From contig DHKM01000002.1 of the NCBI GenBank assembly GCA_002404835.1, positions 32,574 to 96,573 of the forward strand: a stretch of 64,000 nucleotides of DNA, written 5' to 3'. The position numbers and the translations under genes were made by a program. This DNA is from Caryophanales bacterium UBA4694 (GTDB taxonomy: Bacteria; Bacillota_I; Bacilli_A; RFN20; CAG-288). The first letter of the stretch is position 1. Each line of letters starts with the position of its first letter. This document shows, piece after piece, positions 17,334 to 24,880 of this stretch. The notes beneath the pieces are model-generated. The model did no database searches. It was not told the origin of the DNA and was given only the letters and a program-made list of their open reading frames with translations.

Positions 17334-18857
17334 CTAATGATTTTCGTTCGTCTTTTCCTTGTAGTATTCTTTGATATCATCCATGGATGTCTTAAGAAGG
17401 TCAAGGACGTCTTTTGAAAATGCACCGCATTCCCCTTCTTGAATCTTTTTAAAAGATTCTTCAATAGAAAGATTGTCTTTGAATACGACAAGATTGTCAA
17501 AGCTGTCGATTAAGGATATCAACTGCGTGGCAAAAGAAATGTTTTTGAGCCCTCTTGGTGAACCTTTTCCATCAATTCGTTCATGGTGGTTCAGGGCAAC
17601 GTCATATATGGTTTTATAGAAATCGTTCTTTTCAAAATCCGGCAGGGATTGAATCAAGTTTGCGCCATAGGAAGAATGCATGTCTATTGTCGATATTTCC
17701 TGTTCGGTCAAATTCTCTTTCTTGTTGAGAATATCAAGAGGGATGAATATTTTGCCGATGTCGTGAACTTTGGCAGCCAGAATAATGGCTTCTTTTTCTT
17801 CTTTGGTCAGCATCTTGCATCCCTCATGAGGGGACTCGAGAATCAGATTCGTAATTGCTTCTACACGGATGAGATGAGAATAAAGATCCGGGTATTTGAT
17901 TTTCAAAAGCATATCCAGAAGGGAAAAGAGGAAGACATCGTTCTTATCTTCGGTTTTCTTCAGCAATGTCTGGATAGAACTGTTTTCCTTTGCTTTGCTA
18001 TCTGATACAACGGTGTTTCTTTTCTCTTTCGCAATATAAAGATTGGTATCCGCTTTTTCGAAGGATTCCTGTGCTGTTTTTCCTGACGCATTTGTCACAC
18101 CGATTGAAACGGTGATTTTGACACTTTGGTGTTTTGGGTAGATGTACCGGCTAAGATGTTCTCTGATGTTGTCTAGGATTTTGATGGTTTCATTTTCGTC
18201 ATTTGTATGTAGAAGGATGACGAATTCATCACCACCATATCGAACGATGATTCCTTTTCCCTTTAAGAATTCTTTTGCGATCTTCACAACGTTTATGAGG
18301 ACAATATCTCCGAACATGTGCCCATAAATATCATTGCATCCCTTGAAATTGTCGATGTCCAGAATCGCCACATAGGAAAATGTTTTCCTGTCTTTTAAAT
18401 ATTCTTCATAATACCGTCTGTTATAGGTGTCCGTTAGAATATCGTAATAGACTTTTTTGAAATAGTTTCCGGCGGTTTCTCCGGAAATCATTTTCATTTT
18501 GATATTTGTGATAAAGGTAGTTGGAAGCTTGAAAATGATTTCAAGAACATAAGGTAGGGATTCGATTTTGATGTATTTGGCATTGACGAGATAGTAACGC
18601 TCGTTTAGACATTCCAATTTGAATGATTCCTTTTTTGTCTTCATACAGCGCGAAGATACACATTCCTTGCACGGATTTTTCCGATTCCAGAAGGTATAGC
18701 ATTCAAAAGGAATGTTCAGCTTTTTTCGAGTCTCTTTTTCTTTCTCTAGACAGTGGATATGTTCTGCACTTAAAACACGAACGGCAAAAAAGATTTGCTT
18801 TAGGTTTTTGACCAGGTCCATTGCCTCTTCATTTGTGTAATTGGTAACGCTTGACAT
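17334..18857 (-). CDS. Cytosolic GGDEF plus HD-GYP protein with an N-terminal Cys-rich sensor domain
   Basis: 507 residues; start fixed by AAGGAG. About 1-125 is a PAS-like region with a Cys cluster (ECYTFWNRKNPCKECVSSRC), possibly binding a metal or cluster. At 130-285 a GGDEF domain has the intact active site VRYGGDEF, so diguanylate cyclase activity is plausible; no RxxD inhibitory site is visible. The C-terminal 330-500 is an HD-GYP-type domain: HDIGK and NHHERIDGKGSPRG are present, but the GYP triplet reads GSP. HD-GYP domains hydrolyse cyclic di-GMP, so making and breaking domains share one chain. No membrane helix is seen. It is transcribed alone, with no GGDEF/EAL neighbours. Confidence 0.9.
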   Translation of the reverse strand: MSSVTNYTNEEAMDLVKNLKQIFFAVRVLSAEHIHCLEKEKETRKKLNIPFECYTFWNRKNPCKECVSSRCMKTKKESFKLECLNERYYLVNAKYIKIESLPYVLEIIFKLPTTFITNIKMKMISGETAGNYFKKVYYDILTDTYNRRYYEEYLKDRKTFSYVAILDIDNFKGCNDIYGHMFGDIVLINVVKIAKEFLKGKGIIVRYGGDEFVILLHTNDENETIKILDNIREHLSRYIYPKHQSVKITVSIGVTNASGKTAQESFEKADTNLYIAKEKRNTVVSDSKAKENSSIQTLLKKTEDKNDVFLFSLLDMLLKIKYPDLYSHLIRVEAITNLILESPHEGCKMLTKEEKEAIILAAKVHDIGKIFIPLDILNKKENLTEQEISTIDMHSSYGANLIQSLPDFEKNDFYKTIYDVALNHHERIDGKGSPRGLKNISFATQLISLIDSFDNLVVFKDNLSIEESFKKIQEGECGAFSKDVLDLLKTSMDDIKEYYKEKTNENH

Positions 18858-18881
18858 ATGAAATCTAACTCCTTGTGAGGT

Positions 18882-19340
18882 TTATTTCTTGCCCTTTGTT
18901 CTCATGGTTTTGAAAAAATCGGAAAGCAGTTTATCGAATCGGCTGTCATCAATCCGATGTACTTTCATGACATTATCGACAAAAACGTGATGATAAGATA
19001 AGGCTCCTGCTTTTGTATCGTCTGTAACGTAATATAGGTTTGATATTCCTGCTTTCAATATGGCTGCCATACAAAATAGACAGGGCTCAAGGGAAACGAC
19101 GATGCTGTAGTCTTTCAGATATCTGGAGTTTGTCTGTTTCATCTCTTCTGTGATTACATTGTATTCTGCATGTTCAAAGGGAACGTTTGAGGATTCCACA
19201 CTGTTGTGCATTATGACGATATGGTTATTTGAAACCAAAGCGGCAGCTACTGGGATTTCGCCAAGTTTCTCTGCTTCAAGGCAGGAATCGTATAGACTGT
19301 CTAAGATGGATTGTAATTGTTCTGTTGTCATGGTACCCAT
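18882..19340 (-). CDS. Zinc-dependent nucleoside/tRNA-adenosine deaminase family protein
   Basis: 152 residues from the ATG at 19340 (149 from the in-frame ATG at 19331). The zinc site of the cytidine deaminase-like fold is complete: HAE in PFEHAEYNVI (proton-shuttle Glu and zinc His) and PCxxC in SLEPCLFCMAAI. The sequence is closest in style to TadA and guanine deaminases. TadA would convert A34 of tRNA-Arg to inosine; a free-base deaminase role is the alternative, and I cannot separate them. No Shine-Dalgarno lies before either ATG. TATACT ends 6 nt before the first ATG, so the message is probably leaderless. Confidence 0.8.
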   Translation of the reverse strand: MGTMTTEQLQSILDSLYDSCLEAEKLGEIPVAAALVSNNHIVIMHNSVESSNVPFEHAEYNVITEEMKQTNSRYLKDYSIVVSLEPCLFCMAAILKAGISNLYYVTDDTKAGALSYHHVFVDNVMKVHRIDDSRFDKLLSDFFKTMRTKGKK

Positions 19341-19346
19341 AATATT

Positions 19347-19375
19347 AGTATAAGTTTCAGTCTTTGGAATTAAAA
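19347..19375 (-). promoter_or_regulatory. Promoter giving a leaderless transcript of the deaminase gene
   Basis: Minus strand: -10 TATACT (19347-19352), weak -35 TTTTAA (19370-19375), 17-bp spacer. Transcription would start at about 19340, the first base of the ATG. Confidence 0.5.
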
Positions 19376-19387
19376 GAGAAAAGAAAA

Positions 19388-19406
19388 ACCGCTCATAATG
19401 AGCGGT
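19388..19406 (-). terminator. Terminator of the 168-aa lipoprotein gene
   Basis: ACCGCTCAT and ATGAGCGGT pair perfectly around one base; on the minus strand a TTTTTCTTTTC tract follows. Confidence 0.85.
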
Positions 19407-19425
19407 CAAGAAATCAAATGGGATT

Positions 19426-19932
19426 TTACTTGGAATAGGTGACTTTAAGGTTGTAGAAGGAACTGGAGTCTTTGCCGGTACCACTGGTTTTGACGGAAGT
19501 GACAAGACCATACTCGTTCCATTCGATGGAAGCATCGACTTTGTTGCCGTCTTCATCTTTGTCAGAATAGGCAACCTTGAAGTTTCCGCCTGCATAATAG
19601 GTCCAATCGGTATTTTCGGCGACGGTGAACGAACCAAGTCCGAAAGAAGTGAGAATGGTACCATAAGCGATACCTTTTACGTCAGTCAAAGAGGTCCCGG
19701 TCAGAACTCTGTCTTTGACGGTTAAATCGGCATCGATTCCGCTTTCGCTCTTGGAGTTATCACTCTTGCTCTTGATAGAGCCAGTGACTTTGGCAGTTTT
19801 GTATTCGACTGTTTTCTTCAAAGCTTCGCCGGCCTTCGTCTTGAAATCAGCGAAACTGACCTTACTAGTACAAGAAGCCAAAGTAAGGACAGCAAGAGAC
19901 ATCATACCAATAGAACGTAATCCTTTTTTCAT
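19426..19932 (-). CDS. Small lipoprotein of unknown function
   Basis: 168 residues. The start at 19932 is chosen because GGAGG lies about 6 nt upstream; an ATG 12 nt earlier overlaps that site and is unlikely. The signal peptide ends in the lipobox LTLASC (Cys about residue 22). The rest alternates beta-prone stretches rich in Lys, Ser, Thr and Asp (TAKVTGSIKSKS, ASIEWNEYGLVTSVKTS), reminiscent of small single-domain surface lipoproteins built from antiparallel sheets. It has its own promoter and terminator, so it is monocistronic and probably well expressed. No function is assigned. Confidence 0.8.
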   Translation of the reverse strand: MKKGLRSIGMMSLAVLTLASCTSKVSFADFKTKAGEALKKTVEYKTAKVTGSIKSKSDNSKSESGIDADLTVKDRVLTGTSLTDVKGIAYGTILTSFGLGSFTVAENTDWTYYAGGNFKVAYSDKDEDGNKVDASIEWNEYGLVTSVKTSGTGKDSSSFYNLKVTYSK

Positions 19933-19981
19933 TTTTCCCTCCATATGCTTAGGATAGGAAATCTCTAAGCACGATAGTATT

Positions 19982-20009
19982 ATGATACATTATTTTAAAT
20001 AAAATGCAA
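19982..20009 (-). promoter_or_regulatory. Promoter of the 168-aa lipoprotein gene
   Basis: Minus strand: TTGCAT (20004-20009), 16-bp spacer, TATCAT (19982-19987), in the only clean gap upstream of the gene. The leader would be about 40 nt and contains the GGAGG site. The rest of the gap to 20200 is very AT-rich and holds no gene. Confidence 0.5.
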
Positions 20010-20160
20010 ATCACAAAAGAATTTTTTTGAACTTGCAAGTATATAAATGATTTCACTGAATGTGTTTTAATTAAACAAATATTAAAGACATAGTAATGAT
20101 AATAGAAAAGACAATTTGAAATTTATAATACGAAATTTTTGTAAATCCAATAAATTAGAT

Positions 20161-20189
20161 ATTAGACAAAGTTGAATGATTTGTCTAAT
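20161..20189. repeat. Perfect 10-bp inverted repeat downstream of the SNF2 gene
   Basis: ATTAGACAAA (20161-20170) and TTTGTCTAAT (20180-20189) are perfect inverted copies with a 9-base loop. No T-run follows on either strand, so it is not an ordinary terminator. Confidence 0.5.
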
Positions 20190-20200
20190 TGTTCGCATAA

Positions 20201-20226
20201 AAAGCCTTGGCTTTATCCAAGGCTTT
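20201..20226 (-). terminator. Terminator of the SWIM/SNF2 operon
   Basis: AAAGCCTTGG and CCAAGGCTTT pair perfectly around 6 nt; the minus strand continues in a short U-run, 2 nt past the SNF2 stop. Confidence 0.85.
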
Positions 20227-20228
20227 GG

Positions 20229-23200
20229 TTAACTCAAGAGATATTGAATATCTTCTGTTGTAATCTTTTGTTTGTCATTCGGATCTTTGTCGATGATGTC
20301 GCTCAGGGTCTTCTTTTTCTCCTGGAGAGAGATGACTCTTTCCTCGACTGTGCTTTTCATCACTAGTTTATAGACGGTTACTTTTCTTTCTTGTCCAATA
20401 CGATAGGCTCGATCGGTTGCCTGTTCTTCGCTAGCCACATTCCACCAAGGATCAAGGTGGATGACGATGTCAGCACCAATCAAATTAAGTCCGGTACCAC
20501 CGGCTTTCAAAGAGATCAGCATGACGGAGATGCTGTCGGTCGTATTAAAGTCATCGGCAATTTCGACTCTTCTTTTTGCCGGAGTTTCTCCGGTGATCAT
20601 ATCATAGTTGACTTTTTCTTTTGTTAGGCATTGACCCAAATGATCTAAAGCCTGCTTGAAAGAAGAGAAGACAAGAATCTTGTGCCCTTTTCCTGTCGCC
20701 TGTTTCAGCAGGTGGACGGTATAGTCGAGCTTGGAAGAGATTTTGTTGTATTCAAGGAAGGTTGCCGGATCTACGCATATTTGTCTCAATCTTGTAAGTT
20801 CGGCAAGAATCTCGATTTTCTTCGCATTTCCCATGGCCATTGATTTTTTGGCTTTCAGAAGATATGCATTGTAGAAATCCTGCTCTTCTTTTGTCATGGA
20901 GAGAGTTGTGATTTCAACCGTCTTTCCGGGGAGCTCCTTAAGGACATCTGTTTTCTTTCTTTTCAGGATGAATGGGGAAACAATTCTTTCCAAATGTTCT
21001 CTGTCTTGTTGCGTGATATCAAGCTTCCCATAGTTCTTTCTGAACTCGGTGAAGGTTTTGAAATACCCTGGCATCAGGAAATCAAAGATGGACCAAAGGT
21101 CTAAAAGCGAATTCTGAATCGGAGTACCGGTCAAGGCAAACCGATGATCGGATTTGAGCTCCTTGATGGCCTTGGCTTTCTGCGATAAGGCATTTGCAAT
21201 GTACTGTCCTTCATCAATGATGATGTTTTTGAAATAGATCTCTTTGAAGTAATCTAGATCGATTCTCAGCGAATCATAAGGAATGATATATACGACATCT
21301 TCATCGGGTTTGATATTTTGAATCAGCTTATGTCTTATTTCCCTATCAACGGAAAGAACGATGACCTTTTGGTTAGGATTCCATTTATTGAATTCCGCTT
21401 CCCAGTTATAGGTGAGAGATTTGGGAGAAATGATCAAAGTAGGTTTCTTGGTTTTATCCTGGGATAGGAAGGCAATCATTTCCAATGTCTTTCCAAGCCC
21501 CATATCATCGGCCAAGATGCCTGCAAGATTATGGGCATATAAAGAGGTAAGCCATTGAACTCCCTTGATCTGGTAAGGCCGTAAAACAGATTCGATTTCA
21601 GGACTGAGATTCAATTTTACTTTTTCGTAGTCCTGGATTTCCTCGAATAGTTTCATGACTTCATCCGGGATTACGGAAAGTGAGTTATCTTTCAGTTTCA
21701 AAGCCTGGTAGAGAGGAATCTTTTTGTCTAGTTTTTTCAAATCGACATCGACATCACTGACTAGGTGTTCCAAAGCTTCTCCGAGTTCTGAGTCGGTGAG
21801 AGATAGATAGTCTCCTTTGAGAAGGAAAAATTTCTTTTTCCTTTTATAGGCGGAAAGGATTTCTTCGATTTCATCTTCGGAATATTCGTCGCTTTTGAAA
21901 TTGAGATGGAACCAGTCCTGTTCTCCACCGGAAACGATGATACTGATTTTCCCGATAGGTTTCTTCTTCAGCCTTTTCAGTTCTTCGCTGATGAAGACGG
22001 TCGCTGATTTTTTTAAAGGCCTCAGGTCTGCACCTAGATACTGATTGATCAGTTCCTCATCTTTCAATTTTCCATTGAAAGGAAGGAATAACTTCTGCAT
22101 TTCGAAAGCAAAACCATTGAATCCATCCGGTTCCGAGTTTTTATATGTTTCGAGATCAACCTGTTTTCCTTTGATGAAGGCTCGCGTTTCGGATTTGATT
22201 CCATCGTCTTCCAAAGAAAGGAAGAGTTCGATGTGGTTGATGAGTTGCATGCTTTTGGCAACAACGGATGGTGCCACCTGGATGTCGCTTGCGATTTTTG
22301 GAACCAAAGCTGTTGTGATTTCTTTTGTAAATAAATCAGAACGCATATCAGGATGATCTTTGAGGAAGTGGAAAAGCATTGTAGCTTTTGTGCTTTGGAA
22401 ATGATAGAAATGCATTATGTTCTCTTCCATATAGGAAGCGGCATGCCTTCCGATAAAATAAGTGAAATCGTGGCTTTTGAAATCAACGTCGCAGATGATT
22501 TTCTCTTTCTCATCGATTTCTATTTTGCAAGGACTACTTTGAATAGAGTGGATTGCAATGTTGTTTATGAAAAGTTCGACATGATCTTCTGATTTGGCAT
22601 CCTTGGCTTCATGGATGGCGTTGATCAAATCGTAGATTTCGTTCATAACGTTTGTATCTGCGCTGAAGTCATGATCATAGTAGCTCCGGCTTTCGACATA
22701 GATTTGTCGACGATAGAGAAATGAATAACAATCGAAAACTTTTTTGATGGCTGAATCAAGTTTGTTTCTTCTGTCGGAGAAGTAGAAATCGCCCATGACA
22801 TTATTGTGACCAAAGACACTATCTTTCTTTTTTCCATTGGCGCAATTGGCATCTAATTCTGTTTCAATGAAATTATCTTCTATTGACAAGTGAAAACAGA
22901 AGGTAAAGCTCAAAGCTTCTTTATCCAGCATTTCATCTGTCTGGTCTAGATTTGCTAAAAATCTAGAGAGATCCGATTTGTCTTTATAGTATTGGTCAAT
23001 ATCTGTTTCGGATAAATCGGAAAGTAATTTGGACTGTAAATAATAATCCCCATAGCAGCTAAGCTGTTGTTCTTCACTCATTTTTTCGTCCATATCCATG
23101 AGAAAGGATGCAAAAACATTGATGATACCGGTGTCTGAGAAAGAACTCGGCGTGACGCAGTCGACGATATTATGCTTATAGTTTATGGCAAGAGAAAAGA

Positions 23201-23369
23201 AACCCAGTTCATCTTGGGTCGCATAGGATATTTTCTTCCCATCATCCGAAACACGATAGAGAATTCTATCTTTGCCCTCTTCAAGTCTTTTCCTGAATTC
23301 ATTTGCTATCTCTGTTGGAGTGAATGAAGATTCCATTGGCAATTGGGTCTGTTTCTTAGAGAAATACAT
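20229..23369 (-). CDS. SNF2-family (Swi2/Snf2) DNA-dependent ATPase
   Basis: 1046 residues. The C-terminal half is a complete SNF2 motor: Walker A ADDMGLGKT (about 617-625), motif Ia LIISPKSL, Walker B variant IIDEGQ (DEGQ instead of DEAH), motif III ALTGTPIQNS, and in the second RecA lobe ILVFSSFKQALDHL, SLKAGGTGLNL and ATDRAYRIGQ. These proteins translocate on duplex DNA and remodel protein-DNA complexes. The N-terminal 550 residues are helical and of unclear role, as in bacterial SNF2 proteins. Its ATG overlaps the stop of the upstream SWIM-protein gene (ATGA), so the two are translated together and presumably form a complex. No restriction, methylase or defence gene is adjacent. Confidence 0.93.
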   Translation of the reverse strand: MYFSKKQTQLPMESSFTPTEIANEFRKRLEEGKDRILYRVSDDGKKISYATQDELGFFSLAINYKHNIVDCVTPSSFSDTGIINVFASFLMDMDEKMSEEQQLSCYGDYYLQSKLLSDLSETDIDQYYKDKSDLSRFLANLDQTDEMLDKEALSFTFCFHLSIEDNFIETELDANCANGKKKDSVFGHNNVMGDFYFSDRRNKLDSAIKKVFDCYSFLYRRQIYVESRSYYDHDFSADTNVMNEIYDLINAIHEAKDAKSEDHVELFINNIAIHSIQSSPCKIEIDEKEKIICDVDFKSHDFTYFIGRHAASYMEENIMHFYHFQSTKATMLFHFLKDHPDMRSDLFTKEITTALVPKIASDIQVAPSVVAKSMQLINHIELFLSLEDDGIKSETRAFIKGKQVDLETYKNSEPDGFNGFAFEMQKLFLPFNGKLKDEELINQYLGADLRPLKKSATVFISEELKRLKKKPIGKISIIVSGGEQDWFHLNFKSDEYSEDEIEEILSAYKRKKKFFLLKGDYLSLTDSELGEALEHLVSDVDVDLKKLDKKIPLYQALKLKDNSLSVIPDEVMKLFEEIQDYEKVKLNLSPEIESVLRPYQIKGVQWLTSLYAHNLAGILADDMGLGKTLEMIAFLSQDKTKKPTLIISPKSLTYNWEAEFNKWNPNQKVIVLSVDREIRHKLIQNIKPDEDVVYIIPYDSLRIDLDYFKEIYFKNIIIDEGQYIANALSQKAKAIKELKSDHRFALTGTPIQNSLLDLWSIFDFLMPGYFKTFTEFRKNYGKLDITQQDREHLERIVSPFILKRKKTDVLKELPGKTVEITTLSMTKEEQDFYNAYLLKAKKSMAMGNAKKIEILAELTRLRQICVDPATFLEYNKISSKLDYTVHLLKQATGKGHKILVFSSFKQALDHLGQCLTKEKVNYDMITGETPAKRRVEIADDFNTTDSISVMLISLKAGGTGLNLIGADIVIHLDPWWNVASEEQATDRAYRIGQERKVTVYKLVMKSTVEERVISLQEKKKTLSDIIDKDPNDKQKITTEDIQYLLS

Positions 23370-24811
23370 CAGTTTTCTCCTTTCGTCAATTTGAATTCTT
23401 TGAAATCGATGAATTCAGAAAGATTTCCTGATCCAAGCAGGGCATCAGCATAAAGGAAGGTTGGGAAATCATATACTCGCGTAAATCCGTCTTTGATCTT
23501 GGAATCCATGGCAAAATCATAGATATTTTGATCGCCGATGTTGGCTCTTATGATTTCTGCAATTTGAGTGGCTCTGTTTAAATATACTTTGTTTCCGGTG
23601 ATTTCTTTTTTTGCGAGTTTCTTGAATGTCCGAAGAGCAGTTTTATAAGTACGGGGATTCTTGAAATAACGATCCCTCAGTACATATATTTCATAAAGCG
23701 TACAACTTTCCGTTGAAAAAGCCGAAGGTGTTGTATAGAACAACATGAAATTCAGGGAAATGTTGAAAATAGGATAACTATAGGAATCCCTGAAGACTCT
23801 TTGTTTGCTGATATGCTCGATTTGGCCTTCTTTGAGGTAGGGGAAGATCAGATCGAATTCCATGCTGGTAAAGGTATGGTTGTCGATGCTTGGGAGGAAA
23901 AGAGCATAGTATTCTTCCGGTTTATAATTCTCCTTGACGAATTTTACGATACGGACCTCATCAGAAAAGGAAACGGTTTTGCTTGTTTTTTTGAGAAGAA
24001 GCTCAAATGATTTTTTGTATTTGTGGATGATTATGGATGTCAGGATTTTATCGTAGAGATAAGAGCTAATGTATCCTTTGGAAAGGTTATAGAGAATCCA
24101 GTCCTCGTTTAATAACAAAAAGATGCCGCTCTGATCAGTCAGAAAATCTACAATGGATAAGATTTCCGGAGAGTTTTTATGTATGATGAAATTTTTGAAA
24201 AACGGCTCAATCAAATCTTTGTGTTTGTCGGTAAATGTTTGAAGGATATATTTGGCATCCTTGTTACCATCAGTCCAAATGATTTCCTGGAGCAGATCGA
24301 TTCGATTGTTTTTTGCAAGATACTCGATTGTATCATTCATGAATTTGTTTCGATTTTTCAGGCTTTGAATCTGGGAATAGGTTTTTTGATGGTTGTCCAG
24401 AAAATTCCGACCGAAATTTTCGCTTTTTGGGTCTAGGTCAAGAACGGGCATAGAGGAAAAAACCACTTCCTCTTTTTCTTCGAATGGTTCAAAAACAGGA
24501 GTTGAGTACTCATCGTAAATGAGTTCATTTCCTTTTATATATTCTTCTCTCATCTTTATGACGGCAACTAGATGTTTACAGAAATGTGTACTACTGTAAC
24601 TCGGACAATCACAAAACGCATATGTAATATATCCATCATGATCAAAAGCAACCGAATAAATGTAGTCGTCGTAGTTTCCGCTGATGGTTCCTGAAAAACT
24701 TTCCGGAGTAATATACTCAGGCATCAAACGTCCATCGTAATAATAATCATAGCCAGCCCGGAGCTTGGCGTCCGTAACCTGACTATAGAATTGTTCAATA
24801 GAAAGTTTCAT
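23369..24811 (-). CDS. SWIM zinc-finger protein, partner of the SNF2 ATPase
   Basis: 480 residues. Near residues 70-90 it has the SWIM motif CDCPSYSSTHFCKHLVAV (CxCx8CxH), a zinc-binding element found with SNF2 helicases and thought to bind DNA or protein. In many Firmicutes the SWIM domain is fused to the SNF2 protein; here it is a separate gene overlapping the next by 1 nt. The rest is helical, rich in Phe, Tyr and Lys, without recognised motifs. There is no Shine-Dalgarno; a TATAAT box ends 7 nt before the ATG, so the transcript is probably leaderless. Confidence 0.85.
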   Translation of the reverse strand: MKLSIEQFYSQVTDAKLRAGYDYYYDGRLMPEYITPESFSGTISGNYDDYIYSVAFDHDGYITYAFCDCPSYSSTHFCKHLVAVIKMREEYIKGNELIYDEYSTPVFEPFEEKEEVVFSSMPVLDLDPKSENFGRNFLDNHQKTYSQIQSLKNRNKFMNDTIEYLAKNNRIDLLQEIIWTDGNKDAKYILQTFTDKHKDLIEPFFKNFIIHKNSPEILSIVDFLTDQSGIFLLLNEDWILYNLSKGYISSYLYDKILTSIIIHKYKKSFELLLKKTSKTVSFSDEVRIVKFVKENYKPEEYYALFLPSIDNHTFTSMEFDLIFPYLKEGQIEHISKQRVFRDSYSYPIFNISLNFMLFYTTPSAFSTESCTLYEIYVLRDRYFKNPRTYKTALRTFKKLAKKEITGNKVYLNRATQIAEIIRANIGDQNIYDFAMDSKIKDGFTRVYDFPTFLYADALLGSGNLSEFIDFKEFKLTKGEN

Positions 24812-24818
24812 AAAAAAT

Positions 24819-24824
24819 ATTATA
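24819..24824 (-). promoter_or_regulatory. -10 box of the SWIM/SNF2 operon, 7 nt before the ATG
   Basis: TATAAT on the minus strand; the region 17 bp upstream is a plain T-run belonging to the groEL terminator, so the -35 is poor. The spacing predicts transcription starting at or 1-2 nt before the ATG. Confidence 0.55.
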
Positions 24825-24847
24825 TCGAATAAATAGCCATAAAAAAA

Positions 24848-24868
24848 GAGCTGAGCAACAGCTCAGCC
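24848..24868 (-). terminator. Terminator of groESL
   Basis: GAGCTGAGC and GCTCAGCCC pair (one GU) around AACA; the minus strand runs into seven Ts. Confidence 0.85.
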
Positions 24869-24880
24869 CTTAATGATGGT

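Noticed and set aside
20229..24811. SWIM/SNF2 pair considered as part of a phage-defence system such as DISARM
   Set aside because: No methylase, DUF1998 or PLD gene is adjacent; the neighbours are groESL and a lipoprotein.
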